Positions 59,394-64,000 of a stretch of DNA of 64,000 bases are shown piece by piece. Every line of letters starts with the position of its first letter. Positions within the stretch are counted from its first letter, which is position 1. The notes under the pieces are model-generated. The model saw only the letters and a list, made by a program, of their open reading frames with translations, ran no database searches and was not told where the DNA came from. The DNA lies in contig JBAIAC010000035.1 in NCBI GenBank assembly GCA_037349315.1, forward strand, positions 12,352,501 to 12,416,500. The letters run 5' to 3'. The translations under genes were made by a program, and so were the position numbers. The stretch comes from Chelydra serpentina. Taxonomy: Eukaryota > Chordata > Testudines > Chelydridae.

Positions 59394-60524
59394 CTCCGGC
59401 TGGGCTTTGGCAGGGCAGGGGGAAAAGCTGGCTGGATCCCGCTCGGGTTTGGCCCCAGCTCCCCCTGGCTCAATGGAGAATAAATCGAACCTCTCCCCGG
59501 GCACCGAATCTAACGCCGGGGCCGCCCGGCTCCCCTCGCAACAGCCTCCATCCCGCCCCTTGCTCCTGGGGGAGCCCCCCACCTCAATAGAGAGACAGCC
59601 CTCTCCCAGCAGAGACCCCCTAGGCCCTGGGGCGCCTCGGAGCAACGGTGCTTCAAACGCCCAGGACAGGCAGCCGGAGCCGAACGGCTGCTCCTCCTCC
59701 TCCAAAAAAACCCCCTGCCTCCATAGGGACTAGGCTCCAGGTGCAATAGTCGAGCCCCATATGCCCCAACGATGAAAACACTGACTTGCCCACCCACTTG
59801 TATCAGCATATTAGGAAACCTTCCCATTTCCCGCTAGGATCTGGATTATTCTGGTGGGCCCGGAGAAACTGCATCTGTCCTGCGGGTATTGGTAAAACTA
59901 GGGAGGAGGAGCTGCAGCCATAAATACGCCAAAATCCAGCAGGATGCAGGTGAAATAGAGTCTGGGCAGCTTTCTTCTACCAGGATTTACTGGGGGCCGA
60001 CATGTCTTCCTCCACTATTAGAAGTGGCACTTGTTCCTCTAGTTTAATGACACAGAATTGACATTTCCAGCATTGCTAGAGCCTGCTACAACAGGGACCA
60101 GTTTTTGGTGTAAGAAGAGCACTGATAGCTGGTCTCTTTATAGGGTAGAATTAGGATGGTTAGGGCCAGAAATCGGCCAGGTTTAGATCAGTAACTAAAC
60201 TTGTTCTTTATTTAGGCAATGGGAATTGTGGACTTGGGTATAAAAGACAGGATGCTCCAGATTGATCCAGCTTTTTACCTTTTGTTTGTAAGGAGTTGCC
60301 ATTTGGAGATTTAAAGAAATCCACCCACACTGCAGAGAGCTGAACGAAAGCAAAAGTGGTGTTTACGCATGTGGGCGGTGCAGAGTGTGCAATACCAGGG
60401 GAAGGAAGGTGAAGGAGATTTGCATGAAGAGGAAGCTTCACCTTGTAAACAAACATCACAAAATACTACCAACTAGTATTAAAGGGGCAACAACAAATTA
60501 ATGTAGCAGGAAGAAAACAGACAA

Positions 60525-60660
60525 GGTAGACGAGGTAGCAATTTTTATTGGACCAACTTTTGTTGGTGAAATTGAAAACAGAAGTTGGTTCAAGAAGAGA
60601 GATTTAATTCATCTTGTCTAATATTGTGGGACCAACACAGCTATAACACTGCAAACAGGA
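60525..60660 (+). mobile_element. Possible Penelope-like remnant of another subfamily
   Basis: TATTGGACCAACTTTTGTTGG near the left and GTGGGACCAACACAGCTATA at the right resemble the TTGGTCCAATAAAA / GACCAACACGGCTAC ends of a second terminal-repeat type common in vertebrates. The hammerhead part is worn away. Confidence 0.4.
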
Positions 60661-60845
60661 AGAAAATACAGTTAGAGCAAGAACCCCTGTTTAGCCTTAA
60701 AAACTAGGTTTTACAAAACTCAGAAGCAGCTAGAGGTTTCTGCACAATCTATTAGTAAATACCTCATGAAAACATCTTTAAATAATGTAGGACAACCGTT
60801 TTTAACAATTTAAATAAAGGACAATTTTTGGGTGGATAATTTTTT

Positions 60846-60996
60846 GCTTCCCGCAGCCCCCATGGACCTGGAGCAGCAAACCGCAGCCATTTGGAACTGC
60901 GATCTGCCGAACCTGCGGACACGGCAGGTAAACAAACTGTCCCGGCCGCCAGGGGCTTACCCTGGTGGGCTGCATGTCAAAGGTTACCGATCCCCC
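60846..60996. mobile_element. Half of a palindromic hAT MITE
   Basis: Matches the right half of the 27918 element: GACCTGGAGCAGCAAACCGC, ACCTGCGGACACGGCAGGTA, then GGTTACCGATCCCC at the end. The left half is missing. Confidence 0.75.
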
Positions 60997-62196
60997 CCAC
61001 ACACACACAATATCAAGGATTTTTTCCCCTAAAATTGGAAGCACTTGAAATCAAAAGCACTCAACTGTAATTTCCTTTAAAACTTAATAAAATAATTGTC
61101 TTGCTTGCAAATTGTATTTAAAATCTAATTGCTAAGTCAAATCTCTCTACTAAACATGTATCTATATTACATATTTCAGTGATTAAAATAAATAATTCTA
61201 GTGTAGTTCTTACATAGGCTATGATTTATCTGAAATGACAGTTAAAATCCTTCAAAGATGTATTTTGGCCTAAATTTCTCATGGAGACGTCCCCTTGACT
61301 TCAGTGAACAAGGACTGCTCTGCTCTTATGAGAGCTGCCTGCACAATTGGGTCCTTAACCATTATACATGCGACTGACTGTGACCTGTAACCTTTTCCCA
61401 CTAATACTGAGGAGCCTTTTTCCATTTCCAGTGAAATTTTATGCAGTCATTTTTCTGCCTAGATTCAAAGCATGGGAAAATACCGAACTGATATAAAAAA
61501 CAGAACAAGACTGGGTGCTGTTGTGTTCTCAACATGAATAGAATTTCCTTCCTGGGACAAAAGAGGAGCTAGACTGGTAATTAATTATACTAAATAAAAA
61601 TTTAGTAGCATGTGTCAGGGTCAGAGATGAAAATGATTTAAAAAGCACAGCTGTGTGGGGGACAAGAAGATGTTAGCGCCCAATCCTACGAACATCTGGA
61701 CACGTGAGTAATTTTACTCATATGCGTAAGAATTCAGGCACTTTGTAATTCTCTCAAGTTTTATGTTATGATATTTCTAGACTTAGAGTCATCCCAACAC
61801 TTTGTCTCACTCTTATTTCCTTCACTTTTAATGTGATTGACACAGAGGTGATCATATGGCATGAAAATTAAATTTAAGATGATGCAGGTCTTAACAAAAG
61901 AAAGAAACTTATAACACGTCAGATATACAGCTTGGAAAAAAATAAAAAATAAAATAAAAAGGTTGACAATCAAGTCAGGGACCTAGTCAGCCTCTAACCA
62001 AACCTTCCCGGTGCTCTAAAGTTTAAGTGTAACAATGACCAAAGCAAAAGCTTATCTGGCAATAATGGTATTAGGAACAATTTAGTGATTTACCAAATGC
62101 ATACCGATTGGTTTACCAAATCTGAATGCACTCTAATACTGCATATAATGGACAAAGATTTTCAGTGTGATGCTGTAACCTTTACAATATAGGCTT

Positions 62197-62273
62197 GGGG
62201 CCTAGCTATACATCAGTTGCAACTCTCATTGATTTCCAAAGAAATGACTTCAATGAGAGTAGGTTCAGGCCCT
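62197..62273. repeat. Short ancient palindrome (GGGGCCT ends)
   Basis: GGGGCCTAGCTATACATCAG and GTAGGTTCAGGCCCTA surround CTCTCATTGATTTCC and GACTTCAATGAGAG, which are inverted arms. Confidence 0.6.
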
Positions 62274-63836
62274 AAATTTTACTGATTAAAGTTGGACATA
62301 GGTAAAAAAGTTATGCTTGGTTTTGAGAATCCCCAAAAATTCTGATTTCCAAGAAACTAACGACTAGGGATATAAACTAAGAGGTTTAGAAAGTCACACA
62401 ATGTTTAAATTATTAAAAAGCAGGATCTGTATGCGTACAGACAAATTCTAATCTGAAGGGACAGCCAGTGGTTGTCACCAATATCAGAAAGATCTGTGGG
62501 TATCCAAGTCAACCTTTCTAATAATAAAAAGGTTTATAGGGGAAATAGTATTCTAAAAGCCTCTTACCCCTGGTATTTGAAGCATTCAGCATCTTTAATA
62601 ATCTATCGACTGAATCAATGAGACTGATAATCTAACCTGCAAATCAGGTGCACGCTCACCTTTGCACAGCCCTGGAGGAGATGGAAAACAAGGAACCTTC
62701 TGAAGCCATCAGGAAACACTTTTAGACTCCTCTCTTTCCCCTACATACAGGGCACATCAAATAATCTTGATGGGGCCAGCCTCTGCTGAAAAGTTGGTGG
62801 ATGCCCAAAGTGTATAGGAGGGGGACATGCACATAGCCTGATGGCTTAGAACTGCTCTACATACCCCACTCCCGGAGCCCAGTTAAGTCCAAGGCACAAA
62901 AGAATCAATTTTGTAACTTAAAATAAGGACTTTTGTCAAGAACAAATGTAAGCCTTTACTATATCTTATGCAACATAAAGTTTAAATTAACACTGAGGAG
63001 CTGCACCATGTAGATGATTCCCGGATGAGATCAGAAGCATGTCATTCAAAGTATGTCACTGTGTTTGTGTCAACAGTGGAGAACTGTTCCAGGAGGCAGC
63101 AGAGGGGAAATCTCATAAAACAGTGACCTTGTTGGGTTTTATGTTTTGGAAAGTATCAGGGAGGCTGAGTGGCCTTTAGAGTGTTAGTCGCCAGGGGTGG
63201 GAGGGGGAAAAGAGAGAGAAACTATTTTGTTTATAAAACCTACCTTTTAGGAAGTTCTGCTGGGAATGTAAAAATTGATTCAGGATGGAACATGGTCAAG
63301 ATAATTAATCCTAGAGCAAATTTTTACAGTATTATAAAAAACCGACAGCAGCACTCACTGCAACAAGTTATTGAATATGTGAATGCTTTACATTAGGGTT
63401 TTTAAATTCATTGTACTAAAGAATGCAATCTAGCTAATTATCTCATTAAATAGGACTGAAGTGAATGCACAATGGGTTAAATGCACCACACCTGTGTTTA
63501 AATGCATAAGGCTAAAAACCAATCCTTGGTTGATGGATTCATAAGGGGAAGCTAGTGATATTAAGAATCAGTCTGTTAAAGAATTAGGCCATATAGGACA
63601 GCTGGCTAGCGTAGCAAAAGGTAGCTGTAATATTTATCTAAGGAAATTAAAATGAATTATGCTAAGTTGCGTTGCTGCTTTGTGGTACAGAAGAGTGGGC
63701 AGAGGAAGACCACCAAATTAGTGTACTTAAGACCTAACTGATGTAGGCCGAGTACTTCCATCCCTTTTCTTTCAGGTTATTTTTTCCAGGTTTGTAAGTG
63801 CTTGCAACTTTGGCAGGGTTCTTTAAGGGTAGGTCT

Positions 63837-64000
63837 ATACTCACGCGTCCTGTCGGAGGTGCGGGATCGATCTTCTGGGTTCGATTTATCGCATCTTGTC
63901 TAGACGCGATAAATCGAACCAGGAAGTGCTCCGCCGTCGACCCTGGTAATCCAGCTCGACGAACGGAGTAGGCGGAGTCGACGGGGGAGCCTGCGCGCCG
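63837..64000 (+). mobile_element. Double-hairpin TA-MITE, cut by window edge
   Basis: Starts GGGTAGGTCTATACTCACGC after CTTTAA and follows the copy at 1633 closely through the ATTTATCGC hairpin to GAGCCTGCGCGCCG, where the window ends. Confidence 0.88.

Larger units (their letters stand above)
58560..59720 (-). promoter_or_regulatory. FNIP1: CpG island promoter of FNIP1
   Basis: Base composition changes sharply from AT-rich intron to GC-rich DNA with many CG dinucleotides, centred on coding exon 1, and returns to AT-rich beyond about 59750. This is the usual promoter form for a housekeeping regulator. No TATA box stands out at a fixed distance. Candidate sites on the upstream side are an E-box CACGTG at 59388-59393 and an AP-1-like TGACTAA (minus strand, 59287-59293). 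The large open frames here on both strands are a side effect of high GC. The edges are estimated by eye. Confidence 0.85.
59394..63836. other. Upstream intergenic DNA
   Basis: After the CpG island (to about 59720), the sequence is AT-rich with no further exon seen on either strand. It holds a possible Penelope-like remnant (60525-60660), half of a palindromic hAT MITE (60846-60996) and a small palindromic relic (62197-62273). In mammals the next gene upstream of FNIP1 is MEIKIN; I see no convincing MEIKIN exon before the right edge. Confidence 0.7.

Noticed and set aside
58971..59705. A 244-residue open frame overlapping FNIP1 exon 1 on the same strand
   Set aside because: It is in a different frame from the FNIP1 start, runs across the donor site into the intron, and its length follows from the GC-rich CpG island.
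59720..64000. Exons of the neighbouring upstream gene (MEIKIN in mammals)
   Set aside because: No convincing conserved coding segment with splice sites; only short frames in AT-rich DNA and repeats.

Overview
The window reads as nuclear DNA of a vertebrate, most likely a turtle. The support is a tRNA-derived SINE of the turtle Pol III/Cry type, CR1 LINE 3' ends, many small hAT, Tigger and TA-target-site elements, Penelope-like elements, MIR relics, and a split gene with GT-AG introns. Another sauropsid cannot be excluded from sequence alone.

One protein-coding gene is visible: the 5' half-megagene start of FNIP1 (folliculin-interacting protein 1) on the minus strand. Coding exon 1 (59046-59134) lies in a CpG island (about 58560-59720). 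Exon 2 (16415-16541) and exon 3 (5539-5682) follow, and exon 4 onward lies beyond the left edge. The three pieces join in frame (phase 2, then phase 0) and give the first 120 residues, including the start of the longin domain and the serine-rich loop. FNIP1 partners folliculin (FLCN) in the lysosomal nutrient-sensing pathway (RagC/D GTPase activation, mTORC1/TFEB control, AMPK). Nothing else in the window looks like a real coding exon.

Layout, left to right. 1-5538 is intron 3, with a 289-bp direct duplication and two oppositely oriented copies of a TA-flanked hairpin-rich MITE. 5683-16414 is intron 2, with MIR and L2 pieces, a solo ERV LTR with a 5-bp target duplication, a nested hAT pair, a palindromic MITE and a SINE. 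16542-59045 is intron 1 (42.5 kb), holding most of the repeats: hAT MITEs with 8-bp duplications, CR1, MIR, SINE, a decayed L1, Tigger-like elements, and two Penelope-like insertions built as inverted repeats that carry hammerhead-ribozyme-like motifs. 59135-64000 is the promoter and upstream intergenic DNA, ending inside another copy of the hairpin MITE.

The most interesting structures are the two Penelope-like insertions (54464-54928 and 57072-57285, perfect 14- and 12-bp target duplications), the five copies of the double-hairpin MITE, and the intron 3 duplication whose right break falls inside a Tigger element.
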